Assembly (NCBI GenBank): GCA_942159475.1
Contig: OW804097.1
Location: 114,328,582 to 114,392,581, forward strand
DNA length: 64,000 nucleotides
Origin: Sthenelais limicola
Lineage: Eukaryota; Annelida; Polychaeta; Phyllodocida; Sigalionidae
Direction: 5' to 3'
Shown here: piece by piece, positions 52,548 to 63,493 of the stretch
How the letters are laid out: each line of letters begins with the position of its first letter
Position numbering within the stretch: position 1 is the stretch's first letter
The notes under the pieces: generated by a model
Databases searched by the model: none
What the model saw: the letters and a program-made list of their open reading frames with translations, nothing else
What the model was told of the DNA's origin: nothing
Position numbers and translations under genes: made by a program

Positions 52548-52694
52548 CGTTTTTAGTCCACTAAGCCGGTTTTCATGCAATTAGAATAGAATAGAATAGA
52601 ATAATCTTTTATTCATCAATTCTCAGAAGATGTAGTGCAAAACAGTCCTCTGCGGTGCAAAATCACATGAGAATCGGCTTAGTTGATTAGGCTC
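52548..52694. mobile_element. R8 palindromic element with small insertion
   Basis: TTAGTCCACTAAGCCGGTTT at the left, GAGAATCGGCTTAGTTGATT at the right. An (AATAG)n plus TCTTTTATTCAT insert (~52584-52617) lies between two CAATT copies. Confidence 0.8.
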
Positions 52695-52825
52695 TGTAGC
52701 AAAAAACAACTGAACGAAATCCTCCACAAATGTGGGTCAAATAACTTAAAGATGGGTTGGAAAAGAATGGAACAAAAAGTAGAAAATGTTCCGTTTCTGA
52801 CCGACGTTAGCTGAGAGTGGTACTT
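52695..52825 (+). mobile_element. R5 right-end fragment
   Basis: CTGTAGCAAAAAACAACTGA to TGACCGACGTTAGCTGAGAG, as at 55580-55690. Confidence 0.78.
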
Positions 52826-52828
52826 CTA

Positions 52829-53160
52829 TTAGACTGAGTTGGATACACACTAGGTACATCTGGGTATATTTGGTATTAGATTGATTCAAAGAATCTGTTG
52901 GCTCATGTTGAACTGTATTTGGAACCTCTTAAATTTGGGTTACTAGAAGGGTGAAGTCACCAGGAAATGCCGTTTCAGAAATTGACTTTCATTAATCCCT
53001 CAAATAACCCAAATTTCAGAAAGTAAAGTTCAAAATACAGTTCAACCTAACCAAATAGATTGCTAGAATCACTGCAATGCCAATTATACTCGAATTTACC
53101 TAGTATTGACCATATTGCAATTTACTAAATGTTTACAGCTGCCAATTGTACTTACTGATC
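52829..53160. mobile_element. Chimeric R1: plus fragment joined to minus copy
   Basis: 52829-52945 is R1 interior in plus orientation (GATACACACTAGGTACATCT to AAATTTGGGTTACTAG). 52949-53160 is a minus-orientation R1 beginning GGGTGAAGTCACCAGGAAAT with a decayed right end. Confidence 0.82.
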
Positions 53161-53459
53161 CAGGAGGATTGGAGTTGTGCAATTCAGAAGATTTGACTCA
53201 TAAAAATCTCCCCATCTTCAAGGGACGTGATGCTAAAACGCGTGAAAGTAGAAAGAACCGCATGAGGACATAAATAAATTTAATCAAACGGAACTTATTT
53301 CGATTGTCCTTTATTCATCACATCTGAAATGTCAAGGAGTGAAATTCAATTTTCTTTTTTCACATTTTTCATGTTTCTCATTCATTTTAATTGAAAATAT
53401 AAGTAATGAAATTCATAGGTGTCACCAAGTATATTGAAGCGAATTGAAGTTTCCTTTAT
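53161..53459. other. Stretch without recognised element
   Basis: Unassigned. Confidence 0.4.
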
Positions 53460-53587
53460 TTGTGATGTGTAAAAGAGAAATGTGTCAAAAGTCGCAAAAG
53501 TGATATTTTCCAAAGTGATTTATTCACAAGATATCTTTGTTGGAATTTTCAGATCTTTGGAGGGTTTAGTACTTTATGTGATACGAA
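53460..53587 (+). mobile_element. R2 left-end fragment
   Basis: TTGTGATGTGTAAAAGAGAA to TTTGGAGGGTTTAGTACTTT, then R3 sequence. Confidence 0.82.
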
Positions 53588-53744
53588 TGCTTTTCATAGA
53601 TCAGTAATGAAAGCTATGATATTGGTAAAAATATTCTTACAATTTTCGATTGGAATATTGCCAAATATTTTTATGTCAGATTTCATCAGAATCATTCCCA
53701 GGATGCATTGTAATCGAATTGTACATTGTCTAAAAACTGGACCC
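53588..53744 (+). mobile_element. R3 fragment with an R1 terminus attached
   Basis: R3 middle (CTTTTCATAGATCAGTAATG to CCCAGGATGCATTGTAA), then ATTGTACATTGTCTAAAAAC TGGACCC, an R1 end. Confidence 0.7.
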
Positions 53745-54685
53745 AAATCATGGTATGAGTGAAGGATTCTGAGCAACATCGTATCCGGGGTTTACTCAAA
53801 ATCTAAATATCATAAAACATACCAATTTTCAATTTCATTTTCTTTTCAAAGTAATGCAGATCAGATTATTTAGCTCTATCTACTCAAAGAACACATCGGT
53901 CCGCAGTAGCATTCCTTTTATAGATTTAAAATCAATCAAGATTTAAGAAATCTGAGAGAAAGAGAGAGAGAAGATTGTGTATTTTTGGTTAGAAGTGACA
54001 ACTAGGTGCCTTTTAGTAGGTCTTTTAGACCGGAAGTTCCCTGCGAAGAAGGATAGCAAAAATACCCACAAAGATTGCGATCGTCTGCGGTCGTCTGCGA
54101 CGGTTTCCCGCCAGATGAAAGCCCTACAAATAGCAACCCTGTAAAAGTCGTCTGCCTTTGTGAAAAAAAGGAAACATTAGACGCGCTTAATGTGTGTCAT
54201 GACGTCATAAGTCAGCTGACTAAAGCCGCAGCCAATGACGACACGGGGAGGATTATCCAATCAAAGTCAAGAACTACAGCCTGTCTGGCCACTTAAGTCA
54301 TTAATAATGATCCATTTAGCGGGGTGTAAGCGGCCTAATGGCTGTTGGTCATGCAGTGAATACATGCTTGCCAGCGATTGGTTGTTATTTGTCATGTGTC
54401 CGACATGTTGTCCTAAAATCCAATTACAAGGGATTCTTCCTAACATGGAGAGAAGCAGGAGGGTTGAAGGTGAAGGTCGTTTCAGGGTCAAGGAGAGTTA
54501 TTTATGGTGTGTTGGGTGGGAGAGTCTTGTAAGGTCTCACTATACAGCATAAGACATGGACGTCTTTAACATGCAAATAGCAACCTCAGCTTATAGACAC
54601 CTACCCTAGAGAAAAGGGAAAAAAAATGTTTTTTTTGTATTGCTTTATCAAGTCTTTTTTATTGTTTCTTTACACAAACGTATAT
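53745..54685. other. Stretch without recognised repeat
   Basis: Low repeat content and higher GC than average around 54040-54500. Two overlapping open frames of 73 and 105 codons have no domain I recognise. A host exon or promoter here is possible but not shown. Confidence 0.4.
54104..54207. promoter_or_regulatory. E2F-type and CRE motifs
   Basis: TTTCCCGCC (54104-54112) matches the E2F core and TGACGTCA (54200-54207) a CRE, in a locally GC-rich stretch. Motif evidence only. Confidence 0.25.
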
Positions 54686-54919
54686 GGGTCAGATGTTCAG
54701 AAAAAGTACAATTCACCTTCACCAATCTTCTCAATTAATCCAAATTTAAGACGAAAATAAAGTTCAAACACAGTTCAACCTAACCAAACAGATTGCCAGA
54801 ATCAATGCAATGCCAACGATACATGAATTTACCTAATATTGGCCAAATTGCAGCCTTATTTAGCAAAATTTACTAAATGTGTACAGCTGCCAATCGTACA
54901 TTTTCTGAAAATCTGATCC
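54686..54919 (-). mobile_element. R1 element, full length
   Basis: GGGTCAGATGTTCAGAAAAA to TTTTCTGAAAATCTGATCC. Confidence 0.92.
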
Positions 54920-55344
54920 ATATATGTCATCCTCTTTTGCCTGTTTCATTTAAGGATGCGTTCTCAGCTAAATTATGACCAAATTTAACTCGAATTTAGT
55001 CTTGACTTTTCTGACCAATAAATATGTATACTATAGTTTTATTTTCGCTTTGGCGCAATAACAATTTAATGTTTAATATAATCTGGAAATGGGAACAATC
55101 TTCAAAACAGTGAAGGATATGGCTGTTCTATTGAATGCATTATTAAATATCATATTGGCATTTCATGATTAAAAAAGGATAGGATTGTGTGGAAATATGT
55201 TATTGTCGTCTGTAATTTCTGTGAGACTTGGTAAGAGAAATTTCGCTAGAGATAGAAATAGCAACAACAACAAAAATCCTTAACATAAAAGGAATATAAA
55301 ATCCATAACCCAAAATAGCGAATAAATAATAAGAAAACGGAGTT
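54920..55344. other. Stretch without clear element
   Basis: GATGCGTTCTCAGCTAAATT at ~54955 may be an R5 end. Otherwise unassigned. Confidence 0.4.
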
Positions 55345-55695
55345 TAAAGCATTCCCAGCTATTATTACAAAGATAGTATCACCACATTTACTCATATTAT
55401 GACTTATAGGACTGTATTTATCAATATTATGCTGCTGTTATATGTTTATACTAGAATTTGAAGTAGAAACGGTTGGGCAAAAACAGCCATCGGTGAGCAA
55501 TAATAGGTCATCATAGGTAAGAACGTGGGTGGGTCCTCACAAAACAGCTAAGGACATCTTGGTAGCCCTGTAGCAAAAACAACCTGCAGGAATCTTCCTA
55601 CATTTTGGTACAATGTGTTGAAATAGAACGGAAAAAAATGTAATGTAGAAAATATTTAAGATTTTTACCAGCATTAACTGAGAGTGCAGGCTTAA
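55345..55695 (+). mobile_element. R5 element, best full copy
   Basis: AAAGCATTCCCAGCTATTAT to TTTACCAGCATTAACTGAGA GTGCAGGCTT. The ends are imperfectly inverted (AAGC..TCTCAG). Non-coding. Confidence 0.83.
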
Positions 55696-55770
55696 CCCAC
55701 CTAATTTATTTAACCTAAATTAGCATAGCTTTCCATCATGAGATTCCCTATTTTCGCCCACCAGTAGGAA

Positions 55771-55787
55771 CCCCCCCCCCCCCCCCA
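55771..55787. repeat. Poly-C run
   Basis: 16-17 consecutive C bases. Confidence 0.95.
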
Positions 55788-55819
55788 TTATCGCCTCCTG
55801 TGTTCCTCATTAGCTATAT

Positions 55820-56055
55820 GGGTCAGATCGTCAGAAAATGTACAATCTTCAGATCTACACATTTAGTAAATTCTGCTAAATTAGATTGAAATTTGATCAA
55901 TACTAGGGAAAATTCGAGTATATTCGGCATTAGATTGATTCTAGCGATCTGAGTGGTGTGGTTAAACTGTATTTTGCACTTCATTTTCGTCTGAAATTTG
56001 GGTTATTTCAACGAATTGGTGAAAGTAAATTGTACATTTTCTGAAAATCTGACCC
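55820..56055 (+). mobile_element. R1 element, full length
   Basis: GGGTCAGATCGTCAGAAAAT to TTTTCTGAAAATCTGACCC. Confidence 0.94.
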
Positions 56056-56370
56056 ATAACAATCCGCAGTGTTCCCAACTTCTTCTATTTTCGCCCAGCC
56101 GCCCACACTCTTCCATTCTGTCTCTAATCTCTCAATAAAACTCAATGTCTCACAAGGCCACCAAGTTTAAGTACTAAAAGTAGGATTAGATGCATGGAGG
56201 GAGAGGTGAGGACACTCCAAACTTGGAACCAGACCAATTATGGCGGTGTGGGTGTCGGTGGTGGGGTGTCGGTGTCCTTCAAAATTATTTTGTGTTTAAG
56301 CTTATCGAAAAGTTTGTTTCCTCTTATGTACTAAAGAAGAATAAGAAAGAATATGAGTGAGTGAGTAAGA
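56056..56370. other. Stretch without recognised element
   Basis: Unassigned. Confidence 0.4.
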
Positions 56371-56590
56371 TGAAAATGTACAATTTACAGTTCTATACAT
56401 TTCTCAAATTCTGCTAAATTGGAGTGAAAAATGATAAATACTGACAATATCGGAGTGTATTCTGTATTGTATTCATTCAATAAATCTGTCTGGTTATGTT
56501 GAACTGTACTTTGAACCTGACTTTTGTCTTAAATTTGGGTTATTTGAGGGGATCGGTGAAGCTGAATGGTGCATTTTCTGAAGACTTGAT
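56371..56590 (+). mobile_element. R1 element, left terminus lost
   Basis: TGAAAATGTACAATTTACAG to GTGCATTTTCTGAAGACTTGA. Counterpart of 50958-51190. Confidence 0.87.
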
Positions 56591-56599
56591 GCTCTTACA

Positions 56600-56905
56600 G
56601 ACCATAGTGCAAGATTTACAATTATAAATTAAAGCTCCACTCTGTTAACGTTGGCATAAAACTACATGTTTTTCTTTTCCAATCCATCCAAAAGTCATTT
56701 GATCAAAATTTTGGAGGAGTTTTTGTTGCTATAGGGCTTCTAAAGCGTCCTCATTTGTATTTTGAAAAACAGTCTGAATCCTTTCCAATGACGATTTCCC
56801 CTATTATCACTCATCGGCAGCTGATTCCTCTCAAATTCAGGCATGGCCACATCACAATGGCATAATATTGATAAATCCATTCTTATTATCCTCCTCTGAA
56901 GACGT
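56600..56905 (-). mobile_element. R5 element within the right arm
   Basis: Reverse complement of 50640-50945. Confidence 0.75.
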
Positions 56906-57039
56906 TAGCGGAGATTATAGCTGAGGCCGAAGGGGCTTGTTATGTTTTATCACCACATTACCTAATTAACATATCACCTGGCAGGTGTGAACCCCGTGGC
57001 TTTGGGGCACACAGATCATGATTCTGCCTTTCAAACTTG

Positions 57040-57430
57040 ACGAGTGAGTGAGTGAGATTGGTTGCTTTATGCCCTTATCAACACATTTAATATGGTTATA
57101 TCAAGGGTGGGAGAGCTGAGAGTGAGTGAGTCAGTGAGATTGGTTACTTTACGCCCTTATCAACACATTTAATATGGTTATATCAAGGGCGGGAGAGCTG
57201 AGAGGGAGTGAGTGACATTGGTTGCTTTACGCCCTTATCAACACATTTATTATGGTTATATCAAGGGTGGGAGAGCTGAGAGGGAGTGAGTGAGTGAGAT
57301 TGATTGCTTTATGCCCTTATCAACACATTTAATATGGTTATATCATGGGCGGGAGAGCTGTGAGGGAGGCACTTTATGTTCATACCCAGGAAATGATGTA
57401 GAGAAGAAGGGGGAGAGAGACAGAGAGAAA
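57040..57430 (-). repeat. R4 element with four tandem units, inverted
   Basis: Four copies of GTGAGTGAGATTGGTTGCTT ... GGGAGAGCTGAGAG, then the R4 body to GAGAGACAGAGAGAAAG. The same unit number as the left arm. Confidence 0.9.
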
Positions 57431-57446
57431 GAAAGAATATGATTTT

Positions 57447-57766
57447 AATAGAGGATGTCTCATTGCGCATTTCTATTCCGGTGCATGCTGAGATCAATGG
57501 ATTTAGCTCAAATCTGGCCTACACAATTTTAGCAAAATTTTCATTGAATAGATCTTTTCACCAATATCAGCCTGTGTGTATGATCTATTAAAGCCATAGG
57601 AAAGATGTAGTCTTGTTTATTGAATCACATAAAACATATAGATATTGACATGAGATCATTGTGAAATATTCCATGCTGAACATGACATGTTTTCTATAGC
57701 TTTTACACTGACATACAACTCCCATAACTCCATCCGATTCCAGATTCAAGATGGGGGCAACTGTAA
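57447..57766 (-). mobile_element. R3 element
   Basis: AATAGAGGATGTCTCATTGC to CAGATTCAAGATGGGGGCAA; abuts R4. Confidence 0.82.
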
Positions 57767-58358
57767 CAACATAATTAATTTTTCCAGTTTCCAATACATC
57801 GCTTCCGAGATCAGGTGTTATCTTGTATAAGAGGTAGAAAAAAACGATTTCCGACGCAGTGCTTTTGGCACATACACTTCCGGTTCCGTAGCTAAAAAGT
57901 ACGCAACATGGCACAAAGTTACTGGCTACTTTCGTTGGGGTTAATAAATTTCTACAGAGTTTGGAATTAACATGCTCTGATTATGCTAGACAGGCTAAGA
58001 GAACTTTGGTTAATGTGCGATTAAAACGTTGATCACCATGAAAGCATTAACAAAAGGAGAGGACTGGTGCGTATGCCGGCGGAAGTGCGTATATCGTTGA
58101 TGCATGTCATGGTTGCGCTATTTCTACCTCCTTTCGCCTCCTAGAGAGAGTTTACACCCGATCTCGGTAGCGCCGTATAGCATTTTAATGTTAATAAAAC
58201 AACAACAAAATCAATCTCGGGATTATTGTTTATTTGGGAAACTCTTCCTATCTGTTTAATCGAAAAATATTGAAAAGTAGAAATAAAACTACCTTCTTGT
58301 GCTTTATTAGTTGGAACTGAGCTATGAGAAGAAGGAAGCCCTTCTGCATTGCCAATAA
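57767..58358. other. Stretch without recognised element
   Basis: No repeat; ACTTCCGG near 57878 is an Ets-type motif. No gene recognised. Confidence 0.4.
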
Positions 58359-58593
58359 GGGTGAGATTTTCAAAAAATGTACAATTGGCAGCTCTACACA
58401 TTTAGGAAAGTCTGCTAAATTAGGCTGAAAAATGATGAATACCAGGTATATCTGAGTATATTTAGTATTGCCTTGATTCAAAGTATCAGTTCTGTTATGT
58501 TAAACAGCATTTTGAAGCTCATTTTCGTCTTAAATGTGGGTTATTTGAGAGGATTGGCGAAGGCGAATTGTACATTTTATGAGAAACTGACCC
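58359..58593 (+). mobile_element. R1 element, full length
   Basis: GGGTGAGATTTTCAAAAAAT to TTTTATGAGAAACTGACCC. ATGATGAATACCAGG subfamily. Confidence 0.92.
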
Positions 58594-59131
58594 ATAAAGT
58601 CCTCAAGGACGAGAGGCCGAGCCTCTCTTTCATCCAACTAATAAAATGGCGCCCATTGTGAGGTTTGATTGATTGAGAGCGACACCAATCCATCATGTCG
58701 GGCAACACGAAAAAGCCTGGCGATTAGAAGGGAAGGCTGAGTCCCAACCTTTTGTAGCCATTCTGGATTGAAAATAAATAACAAAAAAAATCGAGAGCAA
58801 AAATGAAGCAATTTCAGGTGAGATGCTCATCAATCACTCAACAATAAGACAAGGTTAATCAAAGATAATAAATATAAAAAAAAAGGAAAAATATGAAGTA
58901 GATTTGTCAGGAAGCCAAGTTTGGTATTATTCAAACTCAGAGCAGGTTTCTACCGGAAGTCTTAAAATAGAAGAAAGGTGACTTCCGGTGCCATTAAATT
59001 AACAGAGGAATGGCTTGGATGTGGATAAATGGATTTCTGGTCCATTCATCGGGAATATTTATATTAGTTTCTTCTGACTTCCAGCTGAATATTGACATTT
59101 GTTATTTTGAAATCTTTGCTTCAAATACATT
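58594..59131. other. Stretch without recognised repeat
   Basis: Contains an inverted pair of Ets-type sites, ACCGGAAGTC (58952-58961) and GACTTCCGGT (58980-58989). No gene recognised. Confidence 0.4.
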
Positions 59132-59546
59132 TGTGATGTGTTTCAGGAAAATAAGTCATAAGTCGCAAAAAATATATCATTCAAAGTATTTATTTTACAA
59201 GATTGCTTCATCGGAATGTTCTGATTTTTGGAGAGTTTATAACTTAATTATGGTTGTATCAATCGATGTATCAAATTTCAGGACATTATATACAATATAT
59301 TTTTCGTTTTAAAGGTCCACATACGGAATATATTCAGTTACTTTACTGGTTATTGCCTCCCAGAAATATTACAAACATTTTTTTTTTCAAAATTAAAAAT
59401 ATCAAATTTAAGATCTAGAAATATTTATTAGATTATTAGACAGTTTACTATCATTGAAATCGGCTTGATCTCATCTTTTCAAATAAAATGATATCTCAAA
59501 ATCCAGCTTTTGCGACTAATGACTCATTTCCTGAAACACATCACAT
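59132..59546 (+). mobile_element. R2 element, full length
   Basis: TGTGATGTGTTTCAGGAAAA to GACTCATTTCCTGAAACACA TCACA. Confidence 0.94.
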
Positions 59547-60193
59547 TAAACAGGGCCACGGGGATTCATCAAAATACTGATAATACAGAGGGCTATATCC
59601 CCAACCCTCTAATAACTTATTAGACTGTAACAGGGCACAACGAAAAACGCTCATCTTGAGTGAGAGTGTATCTGTTAATACTTACCTGAATAAAAAATTG
59701 TCTAAAAAAAATATGTATATAAAACAAAATCTTGTTCTATCATATTTATGTATGTAATAACTTTATTTCCAATCTTACATTTACATGTATCAAATGCAGG
59801 TTCAGAAAAAGGGATAAAGAACAACAATTGATAATATTCCCTAATTCACCTGTATGAGTGTGGAGCAGAAACAAAGTAAATGAATCAGTAACTATATATT
59901 TAACATTTCTCTCTAGCGAATTTAGGGAGACGTGAAAAACCGGTGCGAGCACGGATAGTTATGAAATGAATTATTTACATTTACATCACATACTTTTACT
60001 GAAATAGAAATAGTGCAAACATTCTCTTATTAGAGATATAAGATATATAAGAATATATGGTATTACCATATACAGTCAACAGTCTTCACTTTTTCATTTC
60101 TTTTGCATCCTGATCGATTTATCAGCAATACTTAATTATTTCTACTTTCATACAGACAGATTTACATACCGTCCTAAGGTTTAAAGAATATAT
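59547..60193. other. Stretch without recognised element
   Basis: AT-rich, unassigned. Confidence 0.45.
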
Positions 60194-60428
60194 GAGTCAG
60201 ATTTTCAGAAAATGTACAATTGAACTTCGCCATTCTTCTCAAATAACCCAAATTTCAGATAAAAATAAAGTTCAAAATACAGTTCAACCTAACCAGACAG
60301 ATTGCTAGAATCAATGCAATGCTGAATATTCTCGAATTTACCAAGTATTGACCAAATTGCAGCCTAATTTAGCAGAATTGACTAAATGTGTACAGCTGCC
60401 AATTGTACATTGTCTGAAAATCTGACCC
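60194..60428 (-). mobile_element. R1 element, full length
   Basis: GAGTCAGATTTTCAGAAAAT to TTGTCTGAAAATCTGACCC, bounded by ATAT. Confidence 0.93.
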
Positions 60429-60729
60429 ATATATGAATGTATCATTTCTGAGCACATTTACTGCTTGTATTTTAATATACATTTTTAGCAATAAATGTTT
60501 TAAAAACATCTTTCGAAGGACAAGTTTGTCCCTTCAGAACGTAATAATGATTAAGCCCATCATCATCAATAGTCTAAATCAATTATGATCTCTAATTACT
60601 ATAATTACTTATCATTAAATAAATATTAACTGCAGAGAAAACCTAACAAAATCGTTAAAATTGTTGGTCAAAGTAATTTTACATGGGTTGGATAGGGATG
60701 GAACAACAAGTAAAACCCACATTATAAAT
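60429..60729. other. Mostly unassigned; R5 trace near the end
   Basis: GTTGGTCAAAGTAATTTTAC and GGATGGAACAACAAGTA (60662-60710) resemble the R5 right part. Confidence 0.4.
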
Positions 60730-61022
60730 GGGTCAGATTTACAGAAAATGTACAATTCGCCTTTACTAATCTACTCAAATACGTATCACGAATGTGAAAT
60801 ATGTCAATAAAAGTTATTAAAAAAAATATAAAAAAATAACCCACATTTAAGACAGAAATGAGCTTCAAAATGCTGTTTAACATAACAGAACTGACACTTT
60901 AAATCAATGCGATACCAACTATACTCAGATATACCCCAAATTTATCATTTTTTTGGCAGAATTTAGCAGAAATTACTAAATATATAGAGGTGCAAATTGT
61001 ACATTTTCGAAAAATTCGACTC
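60730..61022 (-). mobile_element. R1 element with a 56-bp retroposed tail inserted
   Basis: GGGTCAGATTTACAGAAAAT to TTTTCGAAAAATTCGACTC. At 60781-60836 ACGTATCACGAATGTGAAAT then AATAAAAG and an A-rich tail interrupts CTCAAATAACCC. Confidence 0.88.
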
Positions 61023-61356
61023 AAATACCCTTGCACGGCTCATTATACCATCTAACCATCACTCCTACTCCAGTACAAATGCCCCAAATCCTTCTCCTTG
61101 CTCACCTGGCTCCTCCCTCACCCTCCTGTCCATTACCCTCTCAGCCCAGAGCTATAGATAATAATCAGACACCGGCTCGGAGGCAAGAGAAGGTCGAGGG
61201 GGTCTTAGTTCCACGTTTCCACAAAAATATATGAATTATATCTACTTCTATAGAGATCGCTAATGAAACAAGAGATGGCAATTAATTATTAAATACCCTC
61301 GCAGTGAATAATTGCTGGATATTCAGGCTCTTCCTTATATAGCTGTCTAATATAAA
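61023..61356. other. Stretch without recognised element
   Basis: Unassigned. Confidence 0.4.
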
Positions 61357-61734
61357 GGGATGTTTTTCATGGAGATGAGTCACAAGTTGCAACAATTATA
61401 TTTTCAAAGTGTTTTTTCCACAAGATTTCTTTATTGGAGTGATCTGATCTTTAGAGGGTTTAGTCATATCCATGTACCAAATTTCGGGACATTGTATTAA
61501 ATATATCATTGCGTTTTGAAGGCCTTCTTATGGAGTATATTTAGTTACTTTATTGGTTTACCCAGCCAGAAACATTGCAAACATTTTTTCAAAAATAAAT
61601 ATATCAAACTTAAAATATAGAAATACATGCATACTATCATTGGAATCAGCTTGATCTCCTCTTTCCAAATATGGTGATATCTCAAAATCCATATTTTGCG
61701 ACTTATGAATCATTTTTCTGAAACATATCACATA
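61357..61734 (+). mobile_element. R2 element
   Basis: GGGATGTTTTTCATGGAGAT to GCGACTTATGAATCATTTTT and CATATCACATA. Confidence 0.9.
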
Positions 61735-61738
61735 TTAT

Positions 61739-61897
61739 GGGATGTTTTTCAGGGAGATGAGTCACAAGTCGCAACAATAATTTCAAGTTGTTTTATTCAC
61801 AAGATCACTATTTTGGAATATTTTCGTTTTTGGAGTATCTACCGCATTGGGTCGTATGAGTAGCCTACAATTTACCAAATTTCAAGACAGTGTATTG
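61739..61897 (+). mobile_element. R2 left-end copy adjacent to the previous one
   Basis: GGGATGTTTTTCAGGGAGAT to AAGACAGTGTATTGAAAT. Shares the variant GGGATGTTTTTCA start with its neighbour, so a local duplication is likely. Confidence 0.85.
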
Positions 61898-61992
61898 AAA
61901 TCCGAAGCTCTACCAGCCAGCCATTAATTGTACGTTTTAGTTGCAATAACGAATCGTTGCAATACAAAATTGATGAATATTTTGAATATTTT

Positions 61993-62150
61993 CTCCCCTG
62001 TCTGACTCACCTCCCCCTCTCCCTCTCCCTATCTCATCACCCTTGCCTATCCCTCTTTCTACATACTCTTGCTCCTGTATCTCTCTCATCCCAACCTCTC
62101 TATCTATCTATCAATCCATCTATCTATCTGCGTATCTATCTCTATCTGTA
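61993..62150. repeat. CT-rich and (TATC)n microsatellite
   Basis: CCTCCCCCTCTCCCTCTCCC, then TATCTATCTATCAATCCATC repeats up to the R1 start. Confidence 0.9.
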
Positions 62151-62382
62151 TCAGATTTTCAGGAAATGTACAATTGGCAGCTGTACACATTTAGTAAATT
62201 CTGCTAAATTAGGCTGCAATTTGGTCAATACTAGGTCAATTTGAGTATATTTAGCATTGCCTTGATTCTAGCAATCTGTTTGGTTAGATTGAACTGTGTT
62301 TTGAACTTTAGTTTCGTCTGAAATTTGGGTTATTTGAGGGGATTGATGAAAGTGAATTGTACATTTTCTGACGACTTCACCC
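62148..62382 (+). mobile_element. R1 element, full length
   Basis: GTATCAGATTTTCAGGAAAT to TTTTCTGACGACTTCACCC. Inserted at the edge of the TATC repeat. Confidence 0.92.
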
Positions 62383-62642
62383 ATCTATCTCCATCACCCA
62401 TAGAGCAAGGCTCAGTGCATAAGTGCCACACGCCTTTCCTATATTAAAAATATTAAAAGTATTACATCTCCAGGTCGATGCAATTTCGCAATTTCGCAAT
62501 TTCTATTTCAAACTGTTCAATCAATCACAGAGCATGTCGGAAGACTCTATGTAGCTTGGCACGATACTATTTAGGACAATGCGAAAAAACTGTAAAGATG
62601 TAAGTCGGGGGGAGGCACCATTATGTTGAAACGCTTGTATAT

Positions 62643-62874
62643 GGGTCAGATCGTCAGAAAATGTACAATCAACAGCTGTACATATTTATTAAATTCTGCC
62701 CAATTATGGTGAATGATAAATACTAAGTATATCTAAGTACATTTGGTATTGCATTTATTCAAACAATCTGTTATGACCTGTTGAAGTGAAACTTGGAACC
62801 TCTTTTTGTCTTAAATTTGGGTTATTTGAGAGGATTAATGAAGGCAAATTGTACATTTTTTGGCGACTTCATCC
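62643..62874 (+). mobile_element. R1 element, full length
   Basis: GGGTCAGATCGTCAGAAAAT to TTTTTTGGCGACTTCATCC. Confidence 0.91.
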
Positions 62875-63493
62875 ACATGATGCCATACACCTTATTAAAG
62901 TCTCCAGCAGTAATTACTCATCTAATCTGACACTTGTAGCCAATAGGAACTGCTTCACACCCAATGTGATCAATCTATGTTCTATGCATTTTATATTGGA
63001 TGTGATATGCATAGTGAGGAGGGTGGGTAGTGCTTATGGCGTGATGCATGTACGTTATTGTCCTCCGACTTATATTTTTTTTTTTTTTAACGTTTTTATT
63101 TTTTTCAAATACATATCATGAAAACTTGTAGAGGAAATACTTGTCGCTGAACCTCAGCGTTCTTCTAGCTCGTCTACAAATCATTGCAAATGGAATAACA
63201 TTTCGTTGATCTATCATCTTATAAAACGGTGAAAACCATTAATATGAGTCAGATATTTAAGAGGAATGACAGAAGTTACTTTTATATAAAATAATATTAA
63301 TCACATGACGAGAGAAATGATGAGGTATGAAAAAAGGATTTTGAAAATCTATTCAGTACATATTAATCGAGGTAGGAGTGTTTAGCGAGAGCGAGCTGAG
63401 CTTGAGAGGATGTTCTAATCTTTATCTAAGAAATATTTTTTGATTTGGGTTTTGCATCAAGCCGTTTTCTATCTGCTCCCAGGCTGCTCTCAA
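62875..63493. other. Stretch without recognised element
   Basis: A poly-T run at ~63077. Nothing else recognised. Confidence 0.4.

Larger units (their letters stand above)
56371..57430 (-). repeat. Right arm of ~1-kb inverted duplication
   Basis: Reverse complement of 50113-51190: R1, R5, the CACCTGCCAGGTGATATGTT segment and the four-unit R4 array, in that order. It carries an extra AACAAGCCCCTTCGG near 56925 and lacks the outer R1 terminus. Confidence 0.9.

Noticed and set aside
59746..59952. 68-codon minus-strand frame
   Set aside because: AT-rich chance frame without features.
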